DNA of 64,000 nucleotides from JAFAHD01 sp963772515. Lineage in GTDB: Bacteria; Vulcanimicrobiota; Vulcanimicrobiia; Eremiobacterales; Eremiobacteraceae. Below the pieces are notes generated by a model. The model ran no database searches. It had not been told where the DNA came from and worked only from the letters and a program-made list of their open reading frames with translations. Shown piece after piece: positions 25,660 through 34,561 of the stretch (positions are counted from its first letter, which is position 1; each line of letters begins with the position of its first letter). The position numbers and the translations under genes are program-made. The stretch is taken from positions 1 through 64,000 of the forward strand of contig CAVYXC010000003.1 of assembly GCA_963772515.1 (NCBI GenBank). Reading direction: 5' to 3'.

Positions 25660-27246
25660 ATGCGTACGTCCACTCGCCAACCCGATCGCCGGCCGCGCCG
25701 CGGTATTGCGCTCATCACCGTCTTGCTCATGACGGCGGTGTTCTTGATCTTGATCGGCGCGTTGATGACCAACGTGGTCTCGGAGCTGCGGCTCACCGGC
25801 TTGCACGGCAACAGCAACGAGGCGCAGCGTGCCGCATATGCCGGCATCGACGAGATGGTCTACCAGTTCGAGCTCAACGACGCTGGCGCTGCTCCGGGCT
25901 CCACACCTGCTCCGCAAGGCAATTCCTACACAGACGATGACGGCAAGACCGTCTCGTACGCGTCCAACGTCGACACGCAGAAGTGGACATCGGTGCTGCC
26001 CTACTACATCATCCACTCGACCGGTACGGCCGGCGGCGCGCAACGCAAAGTCGACGCGCTGATCGAGAAGCAGCCGTTCTCGGCCTTCAACATGTTCACC
26101 ATCAGCGAATTCACCAACGTCGGTGGAGCCGTCTATTATGCGAGCGGAGAGTCGTTCAACGGCCCGGTGTACAGCGGCGGTCCGATGCGCGTCGCCTACA
26201 CCGACGGCATAGCGCCCATCTTCAACGACGAAGTCATCACCGCAGGCACGACGACGTGGGCGCCCGGCGCGCCGACGACGGTGGCCGATTGGGCAGCCGT
26301 CATCTCGAATCAGGCCAACTGGCATCAGATCAGCTCGCCCTTGACCCTGCCGACGACCAATGACAACACGCAGGTCGAATACGCGGCCCTGACCGGCAAC
26401 CCGGCTCCGTCGCCGCTGCCGGTGATCCCGGCAGTGAACGGCCTGTACGTCAACGGCGCTAACGTCACGGGCGGCGGGAGCGGCCCGATCAAGAGCGGAC
26501 TCTTCATCGCGGGAACTGCCACGGTGTCGTCCGTCGGCAACGTCGCGACCAACACCGAGACGCTCACCGTGACGACGACCGCAGCGACCTACACCGTCAT
26601 CATCAACTTTGCGGCGAGCAGCACCACGGTGAAGAAAGGCGCTAACACGCTGGCGACCTACACCGGCACGCCGAGCGGGCAGCAAGCGCCGGGCGTGTCG
26701 GGCGCGAATGGCGCGATCTTCTCGACCGGCCAGATGACGATCAATGCCGGCTCGTCCTTCCGCGGCCAGTACACGCTTGGCGTGCCGGACGGCCTGGGTC
26801 TGCCCAACCCCAACATCGTCGTGAAGGGCAGCGTGACCTATGCTGACACGTCGCTGACGTCTACGGACGAGCTCGCGTACTGGGCCAACGACATAGTGCT
26901 TACCGACGCAGTCAATGCAAACATAGAGATCGACGGCGCGATGTTCACGGGGTACTACGGCGAGTGCTCGACCGTGTGCAACGACGGCACGTTCAAGAAC
27001 TCGAACTGCTCCGTCGCGCCAACCTGCGGCGGCGGCACGGGTGTGCTGACCATGCGGGGCAGCTTGATCGAAAACGTGCGCGGCAAGCGCGGCACGCTCG
27101 GCTCGACGGTGAGCGGCTTCTCGACCAACGGCGTCTACGACCCGCGTCTCGCCACCAAGCCGCCGCCGTACACCCCTACCACCACCCAGTACGTCATCCT
27201 CGCCCTGTGCACGGAAGACGACTCGGGCGGAAAGTGCGGCCAGTAG
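25660..27246 (+). CDS. PilX-like pilus assembly protein, cassette 1
   Basis: 528 aa behind a GGGGAAGGAAGACC ribosome site. The N-terminus RRGIALITVLLMTAVFLILI is a PilX_N-like helix followed by NEAQRAAYAGIDEMVYQFEL. The large middle domain is beta-rich (Thr/Gly/Asn-rich). The last 130 residues carry a conserved Cys set (GECSTVCNDGTF, CGGGTGVLTMRGSLIENVRG, ALCTEDDSGGKCGQ) shared with the second copy. Probably the largest minor component or tip of the fibre. A terminator-like hairpin follows. Confidence 0.72.
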   Translation: MRTSTRQPDRRPRRGIALITVLLMTAVFLILIGALMTNVVSELRLTGLHGNSNEAQRAAYAGIDEMVYQFELNDAGAAPGSTPAPQGNSYTDDDGKTVSYASNVDTQKWTSVLPYYIIHSTGTAGGAQRKVDALIEKQPFSAFNMFTISEFTNVGGAVYYASGESFNGPVYSGGPMRVAYTDGIAPIFNDEVITAGTTTWAPGAPTTVADWAAVISNQANWHQISSPLTLPTTNDNTQVEYAALTGNPAPSPLPVIPAVNGLYVNGANVTGGGSGPIKSGLFIAGTATVSSVGNVATNTETLTVTTTAATYTVIINFAASSTTVKKGANTLATYTGTPSGQQAPGVSGANGAIFSTGQMTINAGSSFRGQYTLGVPDGLGLPNPNIVVKGSVTYADTSLTSTDELAYWANDIVLTDAVNANIEIDGAMFTGYYGECSTVCNDGTFKNSNCSVAPTCGGGTGVLTMRGSLIENVRGKRGTLGSTVSGFSTNGVYDPRLATKPPPYTPTTTQYVILALCTEDDSGGKCGQ

Positions 27247-27275
27247 CCTAGCGCCAGCCGCAAACCAGGGTCCAT

Positions 27276-27307
27276 AGCGCCTTTGCCGGCAACCCGGCGA
27301 GGGCGCT
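27276..27307 (+). terminator. Terminator-like hairpin after pseudopilin cassette 1
   Basis: A 14-bp stem (27276-27289 with 27294-27307, three of the pairs G-T or A-T within a GC-rich stem) closes a CAAC loop; the following TGCCTT is only weakly T-rich. It separates the two cassettes, supporting independent transcription. Confidence 0.55.
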
Positions 27308-27389
27308 TGCCTTATCGGGGCCACACGATCCGGGGCCACACGCGAAACTGCCGGGCAGGCTCATTCGTTATGGTAGAGAAGAGCAAGGC

Positions 27390-27407
27390 GTGTGACCCGC
27401 GTCACAC
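27390..27407. promoter_or_regulatory. CRP-type palindromic operator before pseudopilin cassette 2
   Basis: GTGTGACCCGCGTCACAC is a perfect inverted repeat with the TGTGA-N6-TCACA spacing of CRP/FNR-family sites. It lies 119 bp before the PilV-like start at 27526. GTCACACTTG (27401-27410) recurs at 24140-24149, 143 bp before cassette 1, where the left half-site is degenerate. Confidence 0.6.
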
Positions 27408-27525
27408 TTGGGTCAGCGCGTCCACCGACGTGGGACACGCCCAAGGTAAAGCGTCCGTCCAGATGTGAGTTCTGTCACACGACGGGGGACGATAGAGTCT
27501 AATGGACTGATCGGACGGTTCACGT

Positions 27526-28299
27526 ATGCCTGGAAATCGGCCGCAGCCGGATAGTACAAAAGCTCGTGGGATGACTATGATAGAGGTCTTGGTGGCACTC
27601 GTGCTGCTGGTCCTCGTCTTCATCTTTGTGGCCGAGCAGATGATCGCCAGCTCGTGGGCGGAGAGCAAGTCTTCGCAGCGCTCGGTCGACATCACCTCGG
27701 CGAACTATCTGTTAGCGCTGATGCACGGCGATCCGAACCTCTGGGGCCTGAAGACCCTCGACAAACCCAATGATCCATGCGGCAATGCGATGACCACGCT
27801 CAACGACACAGGCCCGGGGACGGGCACGTGGCACACAGCGCCGGTTTGCAACCTGGCGCCGAACCAAGTCGGCAACATCCAATATCAATGGCAGATGTCC
27901 CCCCCGGTGAACGATAGCGCGCAGCTGACGGTTTGGGTGCAAAGCACGGTTGCCGGTAAGACCGATCTGTACGAATTGCATGCGTTCACGCACCAGACAC
28001 CGCCGGTGAACTACTCGGCGACGCCGCCGCCGTCGCCGCCGCCGCCGCCATCGCCGACACCGACGCCGCCGCCGACACCCACGCCGCCGCCGACGCCCAC
28101 GCCGTCGCCCACGCCGCCGCCGACGCCCACGCCGACGCCTGGAACGCCGTCGCCGACGCCGCCGCCGACTGCAACGCCGACTTCGACGCCGCCGCCGACC
28201 GCGACGCCGACGCCCACGCCGCCGCCGACGCCCACGCCGCCGCCGACGCCCACGCCGCCGCCGACGCCGCCGCCGACCGCGACGCCGATCCCGGTCTGA
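27526..28299 (+). CDS. Type IV pseudopilin (PilV-like) with long Pro/Thr tail, cassette 2
   Basis: 257 aa. Prepilin signal RGMTMIEVLVALVLLVLVFI with Glu5, then a globular part clearly homologous to the cassette-1 protein (NDPCGNAMTTLNDTGPG, VCNLAP, IQYQWQM, LTVWVQSTV). The tail of about 90 residues is even more regular (PPPTPTPPPTPTP). No Shine-Dalgarno is evident before ATG 27526. Paralogue of 24292-25011. Confidence 0.8.
   Translation: MPGNRPQPDSTKARGMTMIEVLVALVLLVLVFIFVAEQMIASSWAESKSSQRSVDITSANYLLALMHGDPNLWGLKTLDKPNDPCGNAMTTLNDTGPGTGTWHTAPVCNLAPNQVGNIQYQWQMSPPVNDSAQLTVWVQSTVAGKTDLYELHAFTHQTPPVNYSATPPPSPPPPPSPTPTPPPTPTPPPTPTPSPTPPPTPTPTPGTPSPTPPPTATPTSTPPPTATPTPTPPPTPTPPPTPTPPPTPPPTATPIPV
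28018..28290 (+). repeat. Low-complexity CCGCCGACGCCCACG repeats coding for Pro/Thr tail
   Basis: Direct repeats of about 12-18 bp built from CCGCCG, ACGCCC and ACG encode the PPPTPTP tail of the second PilV-like protein. Identical units recur head-to-tail near 28060-28110 and 28200-28270. Length variation by recombination is expected. Confidence 0.75.
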
Positions 28300-28300
28300 T

Positions 28301-28939
28301 ATGAAGATGCAGATTACGGCCCAACGCGGCATGACGATCGTCGAGATGATCATCTCGCTTGGCATCATGCTGGTCGTGCTGGGCCTCGCCACGGCCTTGT
28401 TCAAGCAGGCGTACACGCACAATACGCTGACGTCGGAGAACATGTCGAACGAGCAGATCGCGCGCGTTGCGATTGCCAAGATCAACAGCTCGTTGAGCCA
28501 GGCCTCGTCCGACACGAGCGACATCGACTTCCCGGCGCCGAACACGCCTGCGCCGCCCATCGTCGGCATCAGCACGTTCCCGAGCGCGACGGCGACGCCG
28601 GCGATTGCGTTCTATCGGGTCGCGGCGCTCGCGCCGGCCGCAACGCTGCCCATCGGCGCCGCGAACCAGCCGGATCCTGCGTACTACGTGCACATCATCT
28701 CGTACGATCCAGTCGGTCTTGTGGTCAACGAGTACTCGATGCCCTTCGCCGCCTACGGCGGGCCCTCGCCTGCGCCGACACCGCTTGCTTCGCACGTCAC
28801 CGATTTCCAGGTCCAGCAAGTCAACGGCAGCCAGAACGAATACCGCATCTCGATCACGATCCAGAACAACACCGGAGCGCACGAAAACGCGCCCGAAGCC
28901 CCGTACACGCTGGTGGACAACGTCCACCTCATGCAATAG
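28301..28939 (+). CDS. Type IV pseudopilin (PilW-like), cassette 2
   Basis: 212 aa. Prepilin signal QRGMTIVEMIISLGIMLVVL, followed by LFKQAYTHNTLTSENMSNEQ, INSSLSQASSDT, YYVHIISYDPVGLVVNEYSM and YTLVDNVHLMQ; each block has its counterpart in 25014-25646. It begins 1 bp after the PilV-like stop, so translation is coupled. Confidence 0.78.
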   Translation: MKMQITAQRGMTIVEMIISLGIMLVVLGLATALFKQAYTHNTLTSENMSNEQIARVAIAKINSSLSQASSDTSDIDFPAPNTPAPPIVGISTFPSATATPAIAFYRVAALAPAATLPIGAANQPDPAYYVHIISYDPVGLVVNEYSMPFAAYGGPSPAPTPLASHVTDFQVQQVNGSQNEYRISITIQNNTGAHENAPEAPYTLVDNVHLMQ

Positions 28940-28954
28940 GAGCAGACCCCTGCA

Positions 28955-30532
28955 ATGACAACGCAGACTCGTGAGCGCAACCCCCGCCAGAATCGCGGCA
29001 TGGCGCTTGTCGCCACGCTCATGATGATCACGGTGTTCCTGATCCTCGTCGGCGCCCTGATGGAGAATCTCGCCAGAGAAGTCAACATCACCGGCATGCA
29101 CGGGCGCAGCAACAACGCGCTGCGTGCCGATTACTATGCGATCGAGCAGATGCAGTATCTGATCGAGTACAACGATGCTGGTTTGGCACCGGGGGTCGTC
29201 CCCGCGCCGATCACCAACGCGACCTGGACCGACACCGACGGTACGGTGGTCGTCTATTCGGTGAGCGTCGACCCCCAGCGTTGGACCGCCGTCCTGCCCT
29301 ATTACATGATCCACGCCACCGCGGCCGCGGGCACGAGCACGCGCAGCGTGGACGCGCTGGTCCAGAAGATGCCGTTCTCGGCGTACAACTACTTCACGAT
29401 CAGCGAGCAGAACAACCTCGGCGGCGCCGTCGTGTACACGAACGGCGAACAGTTCAACGGCCCCGTGTATAGCGGCGGCCCGATGAATATCTTCTACCAT
29501 GACGGCCTCGCGCCGATTTTCACCAACCTGGTCACCACGGCGCACGCGCCGAACTGGATTCCCGCGGCACCGTCCACGGTCGCCGACTGGGCGTCGATCA
29601 TCTCCAGCCAGGCGAACTTCAAACAGGTCAGCCAGCCGCTGCAGCTGCCGACGGTGCAGGACAACAACGCCGTGCTGTACGCGTCGCTGGTCGGCGACCC
29701 GGCGCCTGCGATCATCCCGGTTGCGCCTGCCGCGACGGGGCTGTACATCAACGATGCCCCCGTGGCCGGCGGCAGCGGCGCATTGAACAGCGGTATCTTC
29801 GTCAGAGGCTACGCGAACGTGACGTCGAGCGTCGTCGGCAGCGTCGACACGATGACGTTCCAGATCTTCGGCACCGGGCCGGTGCAGTTATACCACGTGA
29901 TCATCGACCTCGTCGGCAATACGACCAAGGTGACCGATGTCGGCAACAACCAGATCGCCAGCTACACCGGCGTGCCGAGCGGACAGCAAGCGCCAGGCAC
30001 CAGCGGCGCCAATGGCGCGATCTACGCGACCGGTGGCTACGGCATGCAGTCCGGCAACGTGTTCCACGGCTCGTACACGTTCGCGGTAACCGATCCGAAC
30101 GGCGGCTTGCCGAACATCAACTTCTTCGGCTCGCAGACCTACTCGGACCCGGTCAACGACGAGCTCGCGTTCTGGGCTAACGATATGCGGCTTATCGACG
30201 CCGCCAACGGCAACATCGAGATCGACGGCCTGCTGCTGACCGGCTACTACGGCGAATGCAGCGCAGTCTGCAACGACGGCACGTTCTACAATCCGTTCTG
30301 CGGCCTGATCACCTGCGGCGGTGGCACCGGCGTGCTGACGCTCAAGGGAAGCCTGATCGAGAACGTGCGCGGCAAACGCGGCACGCTGGGCTCGACGGTC
30401 AGCGGATTCAGCACCGATAGTATCTTCGATACGCGTCTGGCCACGAAGCCGCCGCCGTTCACGCCGACGACCACGCAATACAACGTCATTGCGCTCTGTA
30501 CGACTGACGCGGGTACGACCTGCGGACAGTAG
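28955..30532 (+). CDS. PilX-like pilus assembly protein, cassette 2
   Basis: 525 aa. N-terminal helix NRGMALVATLMMITVFLILV, then blocks shared with 25660-27246: EQFNGPVYSGGPM, SGQQAPGTSGANGAIYATGG, NDELAFWANDMRLIDAANGN, IEIDGLLLTGYYGECSAVCN, and the Cys-containing C-terminus ALCTTDAGTTCGQ. The two copies differ mostly in the middle. Ends 28 bp before a lipoprotein gene. Confidence 0.72.
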   Translation: MTTQTRERNPRQNRGMALVATLMMITVFLILVGALMENLAREVNITGMHGRSNNALRADYYAIEQMQYLIEYNDAGLAPGVVPAPITNATWTDTDGTVVVYSVSVDPQRWTAVLPYYMIHATAAAGTSTRSVDALVQKMPFSAYNYFTISEQNNLGGAVVYTNGEQFNGPVYSGGPMNIFYHDGLAPIFTNLVTTAHAPNWIPAAPSTVADWASIISSQANFKQVSQPLQLPTVQDNNAVLYASLVGDPAPAIIPVAPAATGLYINDAPVAGGSGALNSGIFVRGYANVTSSVVGSVDTMTFQIFGTGPVQLYHVIIDLVGNTTKVTDVGNNQIASYTGVPSGQQAPGTSGANGAIYATGGYGMQSGNVFHGSYTFAVTDPNGGLPNINFFGSQTYSDPVNDELAFWANDMRLIDAANGNIEIDGLLLTGYYGECSAVCNDGTFYNPFCGLITCGGGTGVLTLKGSLIENVRGKRGTLGSTVSGFSTDSIFDTRLATKPPPFTPTTTQYNVIALCTTDAGTTCGQ

Positions 30533-30560
30533 TCCGCAGCGCAATCCTCGCACGGGATCA

Positions 30561-31100
30561 ATGGGCGGTCGAATTCGTTCGGCCGCTCTTGTCTTCGTCA
30601 CGCTTGCGCTGCTGAGCGGCTGCCGGCCGGGCTCTCCGCTGCCGGAGCCCACCTCGATCGAATCGCTGTGCCTGGGCGCGCCGCCCCAGGCGGCGTGGCG
30701 CATTTTCAAACTCCCGGGCATCGAAAGCGTGCGCAACGATCAACTCGTCAAGGCCCAAGACTTGCACGTCGACGTCGACGCATTGGGGCGCATCGCGGCA
30801 TCCCCCGCGCGCGAGATCCCACAGCCGCAGTTGAGCGAGGACGAAGTGCGGCTGTGGGTGACGCAGGACGGCGGCGGCGTGCTCGTGTGGTGGAACCCAA
30901 AACCGGTGGCCCTGCGCTACGAGGCGGACGATCCGAAGATCGTGCATGCCAAGGCGGACATGTTCGGGGCGGCGGTGTCGGATGATGCGCAAGGCGGGGC
31001 CGCGCGCACGCTCTATCTGCTCGAGCGTCCTGCAGGCAGCGCGCAGGCGCCCGCATGGCGGGCGTTCGCGGTCACCGACGACGAGCACGTCTGCATGTAG
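30561..31100 (+). CDS. Lipoprotein of unknown function
   Basis: 179 aa from ATG 30561. Signal peptide with lipobox (VTLALLSGCRPGS, Cys about residue 21). The mature part is a small mixed domain (IESLCLGAPPQAAWRIFKLP, DEVRLWVTQDGGGVLVWWNP). It follows pseudopilin cassette 2 in the same direction with a short gap and precedes tRNA-Gly. It could be an accessory outer-membrane component of the pilus system, but only proximity supports that. Confidence 0.55.
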   Translation: MGGRIRSAALVFVTLALLSGCRPGSPLPEPTSIESLCLGAPPQAAWRIFKLPGIESVRNDQLVKAQDLHVDVDALGRIAASPAREIPQPQLSEDEVRLWVTQDGGGVLVWWNPKPVALRYEADDPKIVHAKADMFGAAVSDDAQGGAARTLYLLERPAGSAQAPAWRAFAVTDDEHVCM

Positions 31101-31138
31101 GAAGCACCGTGGGCTGTCCCAAACACATAGGAGAAGAT

Positions 31139-31214
31139 GCGGGAGTAGCTCAATTGGTAGAGCGCTAGCCTTCCAAGCTGGATGTTGCGGGTTCGAGACC
31201 CGTCTCCCGCTCCA
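31139..31214 (+). tRNA. tRNA-Gly(UCC)
   Basis: Acceptor GCGGGAG/CTCCCGC, D arm TAGCTCAATTGGTAGAGC, anticodon arm with loop CTTCCAA (anticodon TCC), T arm GCGGGTTCGAGACCCGT, discriminator T and an encoded CCA (31212-31214). Confidence 0.95.
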
Positions 31215-31229
31215 GCGAAAAGAACATCG

Positions 31230-32168
31230 GTGAGCACGATGGTCAATCTCATTAAGGCGATCCGCGCGATCGCATTCATAGCACTTCCACTGGCCTTGAT
31301 CGGTGCGGCGAACGGGCCGGCCCCGATCCCGGTGGCAGCCAACGGCTCGGTCACGATCGCCAATCCCGGCGGCAGCGACCGGTCAGGCTTTCTTATCGTG
31401 ATCGACCCCGGCGGACACGCGTGGGCGCTTGACGGCGCCGGCCACTCAGCAGGCTACCTGCAGCGTCCGCTGGCCGCCCAGCTTTTCGCCGACTTAGCAG
31501 CGGCCGGGCCGCTGAACCTCTTGCCCGACCGGACGTGCGGCGACGACGTCCTCGTGGTCGGCTGGAACGGAAAGCGGTCACCAAATCTGAGCTGCTCGGC
31601 CGATGCGCGCGAGGCCAAACTGGCCGCCGACGTGTTGGTCATCCAGCACGCGCTCTATGTCCAGTCGTACCACACTGCCGGATCGCTTGCCACCGGCAGC
31701 GCGGGCAGCAGCGCGTACAGCTCCAGCGGTTACAGCGTCGTGCGCGCCAATCCATCGTCGTACGCCCGGTCGACCTCGGCTGGACCCGCATCGTACGGCG
31801 GGTCGTATCAGTCCTGTGCCTGCAGCGGGATCGGCTCCTACGTAAATGTCGGCGGCGCGGGATTCCAGATCAATGGTATCGCGTTGGGCGGCGATTTGAG
31901 CAGCGCGAGGTTCCCGAACGGCGGTGCCTTTAGCAATTCGAACGCCATCAGCGGGATACGCACCAGCAGCGGTTTTAGCAGCAGCAACAGCTTCAATAAC
32001 GGCAACGGCTTCAATAACCTCACGAGCTCGTTTAACGGCAACAGCAGCGCGTTCAACAGCAACGGCAGTAACTTTCACAATAGCAGCGAGATGCAGAGCA
32101 GTTTGAACTTCAACAGCAGCCCGGGGCTCTCGGGTACCGGGGGCGCGCCGTATTCCGGCATTAGATGA
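31230..32168 (+). CDS. Secreted protein with Asn/Ser-rich C-terminal repeats
   Basis: 312 aa from GTG 31230 (ATG 31239 also possible). Signal peptide with IKAIRAIAFIALPLALIGAA. The first domain (GSVTIANPGGSDRSGFLIVI, HAWALDGAGH, AQLFADLAAAGPLNLLPD) is homologous to the broken gene at 23516-24063. The C-terminal 100 residues are tandem degenerate units of the form S-x-[FS]-N-N-x-N-G-F-x-S-S. It begins 15 bp after tRNA-Gly, as its paralogue begins 31 bp after tRNA-Tyr. Confidence 0.65.
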   Translation: MSTMVNLIKAIRAIAFIALPLALIGAANGPAPIPVAANGSVTIANPGGSDRSGFLIVIDPGGHAWALDGAGHSAGYLQRPLAAQLFADLAAAGPLNLLPDRTCGDDVLVVGWNGKRSPNLSCSADAREAKLAADVLVIQHALYVQSYHTAGSLATGSAGSSAYSSSGYSVVRANPSSYARSTSAGPASYGGSYQSCACSGIGSYVNVGGAGFQINGIALGGDLSSARFPNGGAFSNSNAISGIRTSSGFSSSNSFNNGNGFNNLTSSFNGNSSAFNSNGSNFHNSSEMQSSLNFNSSPGLSGTGGAPYSGIR

Positions 32169-32182
32169 GCAGGTAAGGATCC

Positions 32183-32347
32183 ATGGATATACTTACGAAC
32201 ATCGCCCACGCGGCAGCGTGGGTCATCGGGCTGCTGCTGCTGTTCGCGATCATCGGATTCGTCGCGACGATCCGCTGGATCATCGGCCTGTTCTCGCAGG
32301 GTGAGAAAGCCGTCGAATCCGGCGTGCAATCGCTCACAAAGCGCTAA
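32183..32347 (+). CDS. 54-aa membrane protein
   Basis: ATG 32183 lies behind AAGGATCC and only 14 bp after the upstream gene. One long hydrophobic segment (AAAWVIGLLLLFAIIGFVAT) is followed by IRWIIGLFSQGEKAVESGVQ and SLTKR. Good ribosome site, short spacing and uninterrupted frame support a real gene. Function unknown. Confidence 0.55.
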   Translation: MDILTNIAHAAAWVIGLLLLFAIIGFVATIRWIIGLFSQGEKAVESGVQSLTKR

Positions 32348-32383
32348 TCGTCGCAGCATCCCAGGTCCCGCGCGAGCCGGCGC

Positions 32384-32413
32384 TTGCGCCTCATTGACCG
32401 ATTCGGGTATTAT
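32384..32413 (+). promoter_or_regulatory. Possible promoter of the tRNA-Thr/tRNA-Arg/tuf block
   Basis: TTGCGC (32384-32389) and TATTAT (32408-32413) are 18 bp apart, 22 bp upstream of tRNA-Thr(GGU). Both hexamers differ from consensus. Confidence 0.35.
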
Positions 32414-32435
32414 AGGGTGCGGCGCCGGGACGGCT

Positions 32436-32507
32436 GCCCTTGTAGCTCAGTGGTAGAGCGCGTCCTTGGTAAGGACGAGGCCGCGGGTTCAATCCCCGCC
32501 GAGGGCT
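32436..32507 (+). tRNA. tRNA-Thr(GGU)
   Basis: Acceptor GCCCTTG/CGAGGGC (one G-T pair), D arm TAGCTCAGTGGTAGAGC, anticodon stem CGTCC/GGACG with loop TTGGTAA (anticodon GGT), T arm GCGGGTTCAATCCCCGC. Lies just before tuf, as thrT does in E. coli. Confidence 0.95.
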
Positions 32508-32560
32508 GATCGACTCTCCTCGAGGGGACCACGGAGCACTCGAGCGAAACTCGAGAGCAC

Positions 32561-32634
32561 GCGCCCGTAGCTCAACTGGATAGAGCGATGGACTCCTAAG
32601 CCGTAGGTTGGAGGTTCAAGTCCTCTCGGGCGCG
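32561..32634 (+). tRNA. tRNA-Arg(CCU)
   Basis: Acceptor GCGCCCG/CGGGCGC, D arm TAGCTCAACTGGATAGAGC, anticodon loop CTCCTAA (anticodon CCT), T arm GGAGGTTCAAGTCCTCT. The anticodon stem ATGGA/GCCGT is weak, with an A-G mismatch next to the loop. CCA not encoded. Confidence 0.9.
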
Positions 32635-32695
32635 AACTTTCACTTTTCGCATTCCGGAAACCGGGGTGTGCGTCAGCATGGACGTCCAAGCACCG

Positions 32696-32715
32696 CGGTC
32701 GAGCTTGCTCGACCG
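32696..32715. repeat. Diverged copy of the palindromic repeat in the tuf leader
   Basis: CGGTCGAGCTTGCTCGACCG forms a 9-bp stem with a TT loop. The stem shows compensatory changes relative to the common form (GAGC/GCTC for GAAT/ATTC). The usual flank TG[GT]AG is absent. Confidence 0.6.
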
Positions 32716-32751
32716 TAGCAGTGTTGGGCGAAGGGAACGACGACAAGAACG

Positions 32752-33947
<1,196 letters not shown>

Positions 33948-33953
33948 CAGCAC

Positions 33954-34118
33954 ATGGCGAAGAAAGAAAATCGAGTGATCGTGACGATGGCCTGCGGCGA
34001 CTGCAAGCGCCGCAACTACACGACGATGAAGAACCGGCAGCACACGAGCGCGCGGCTTGAGCTGAAGAAGTATTGCCGCTGGTGCAAGTGCCATACGGCC
34101 CACAAAGAGACCCGATGA
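33954..34118 (+). CDS. rpmG: 50S ribosomal protein L33
   Basis: 54 aa, ATG 33954, 6 bp after the tuf stop. Sequence MAKKENRVIVTMACGDCKRR continues NYTTMKNRQHTSARLELKKY with two CxxC pairs (CGDC and CRWC), the zinc-binding type of L33. Size and location between tuf and tRNA-Trp/secE are canonical. Confidence 0.95.
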   Translation: MAKKENRVIVTMACGDCKRRNYTTMKNRQHTSARLELKKYCRWCKCHTAHKETR

Positions 34119-34119
34119 A

Positions 34120-34144
34120 TGGAGCGGTCGAATTCATTCGACCG
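34120..34144. repeat. Palindromic repeat copy, rpmG-tRNA-Trp spacer
   Basis: TGGAG followed by CGGTCGAATTCATTCGACCG. It starts 2 bp after the rpmG stop and ends 4 bp before tRNA-Trp. Confidence 0.9.
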
Positions 34145-34148
34145 TCGG

Positions 34149-34224
34149 AGGGCGGTAGCTCAATTGGTAGAGTAGCGGTCTCCAAAACCGTTGGTTGCAG
34201 GTTCAAGTCCTGTCCGCCCTGCCA
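34149..34224 (+). tRNA. tRNA-Trp(CCA)
   Basis: Acceptor AGGGCGG/CCGCCCT, D arm TAGCTCAATTGGTAGAGT, anticodon loop CTCCAAA (anticodon CCA), T arm GCAGGTTCAAGTCCTGT, discriminator G and encoded CCA (34222-34224). Located between rpmG and secE as in many bacteria. Confidence 0.95.
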
Positions 34225-34228
34225 GATA

Positions 34229-34253
34229 TGTAGCGGTCGAATTTATTCGACCG
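34229..34253. repeat. Palindromic repeat copy, upstream of secE
   Basis: TGTAG followed by CGGTCGAATTTATTCGACCG. It ends directly before the secE ribosome site AAAGGAA, so a hairpin here would abut the RBS. Confidence 0.9.
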
Positions 34254-34263
34254 AAAGGAAACG

Positions 34264-34557
34264 ATGAAGCGCATCACGGCGCCCGGCAGACCCGTCGACG
34301 AGATCGACGCGAAGCCGGTGCCAAAAGAGAAAGACAAAGAGAAAGAGGCGCGCGCTGAAGAGCGCGAGCGCCAGTGGCGGCGCATTGTCGACGGCTACCG
34401 CGCGATCGTGTCCGAGATGAAGCGCGTCACCTGGCCCAGCCGCGATGAGTGGGTCTCGGCGACATTGATCACGGTCGGCCTGGTGGCGGTAGTGGCGATC
34501 TGGACGTCGCTGATCAGCCGCATCGTCGAATTCGTCTTCCATATCCCGGCGAGTTGA
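34264..34557 (+). CDS. secE: Preprotein translocase subunit SecE
   Basis: 97 aa. A charged N-terminal extension (EKDKEKEARAEERERQWRR) precedes the conserved SecE core EMKRVTWPSRDEWVSATLIT and a single membrane helix. It stabilises SecY in the Sec translocon. Followed 4 bp later by nusG, the standard pair. Confidence 0.93.
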   Translation: MKRITAPGRPVDEIDAKPVPKEKDKEKEARAEERERQWRRIVDGYRAIVSEMKRVTWPSRDEWVSATLITVGLVAVVAIWTSLISRIVEFVFHIPAS

Positions 34558-34561
34558 TCGC

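Noticed and set aside
24785..28290. Regular repeats resembling a CRISPR array
   Set aside because: They are protein-coding Pro/Thr repeats without unique spacers, and no cas genes occur in the window.
25630..30736. Long antisense reading frames (25630-27339, 27986-29545, 29888-30736)
   Set aside because: They lie opposite the pseudopilin genes, are full of Arg/His/Asp with no domains, and arise from GC-rich third positions of the real genes.
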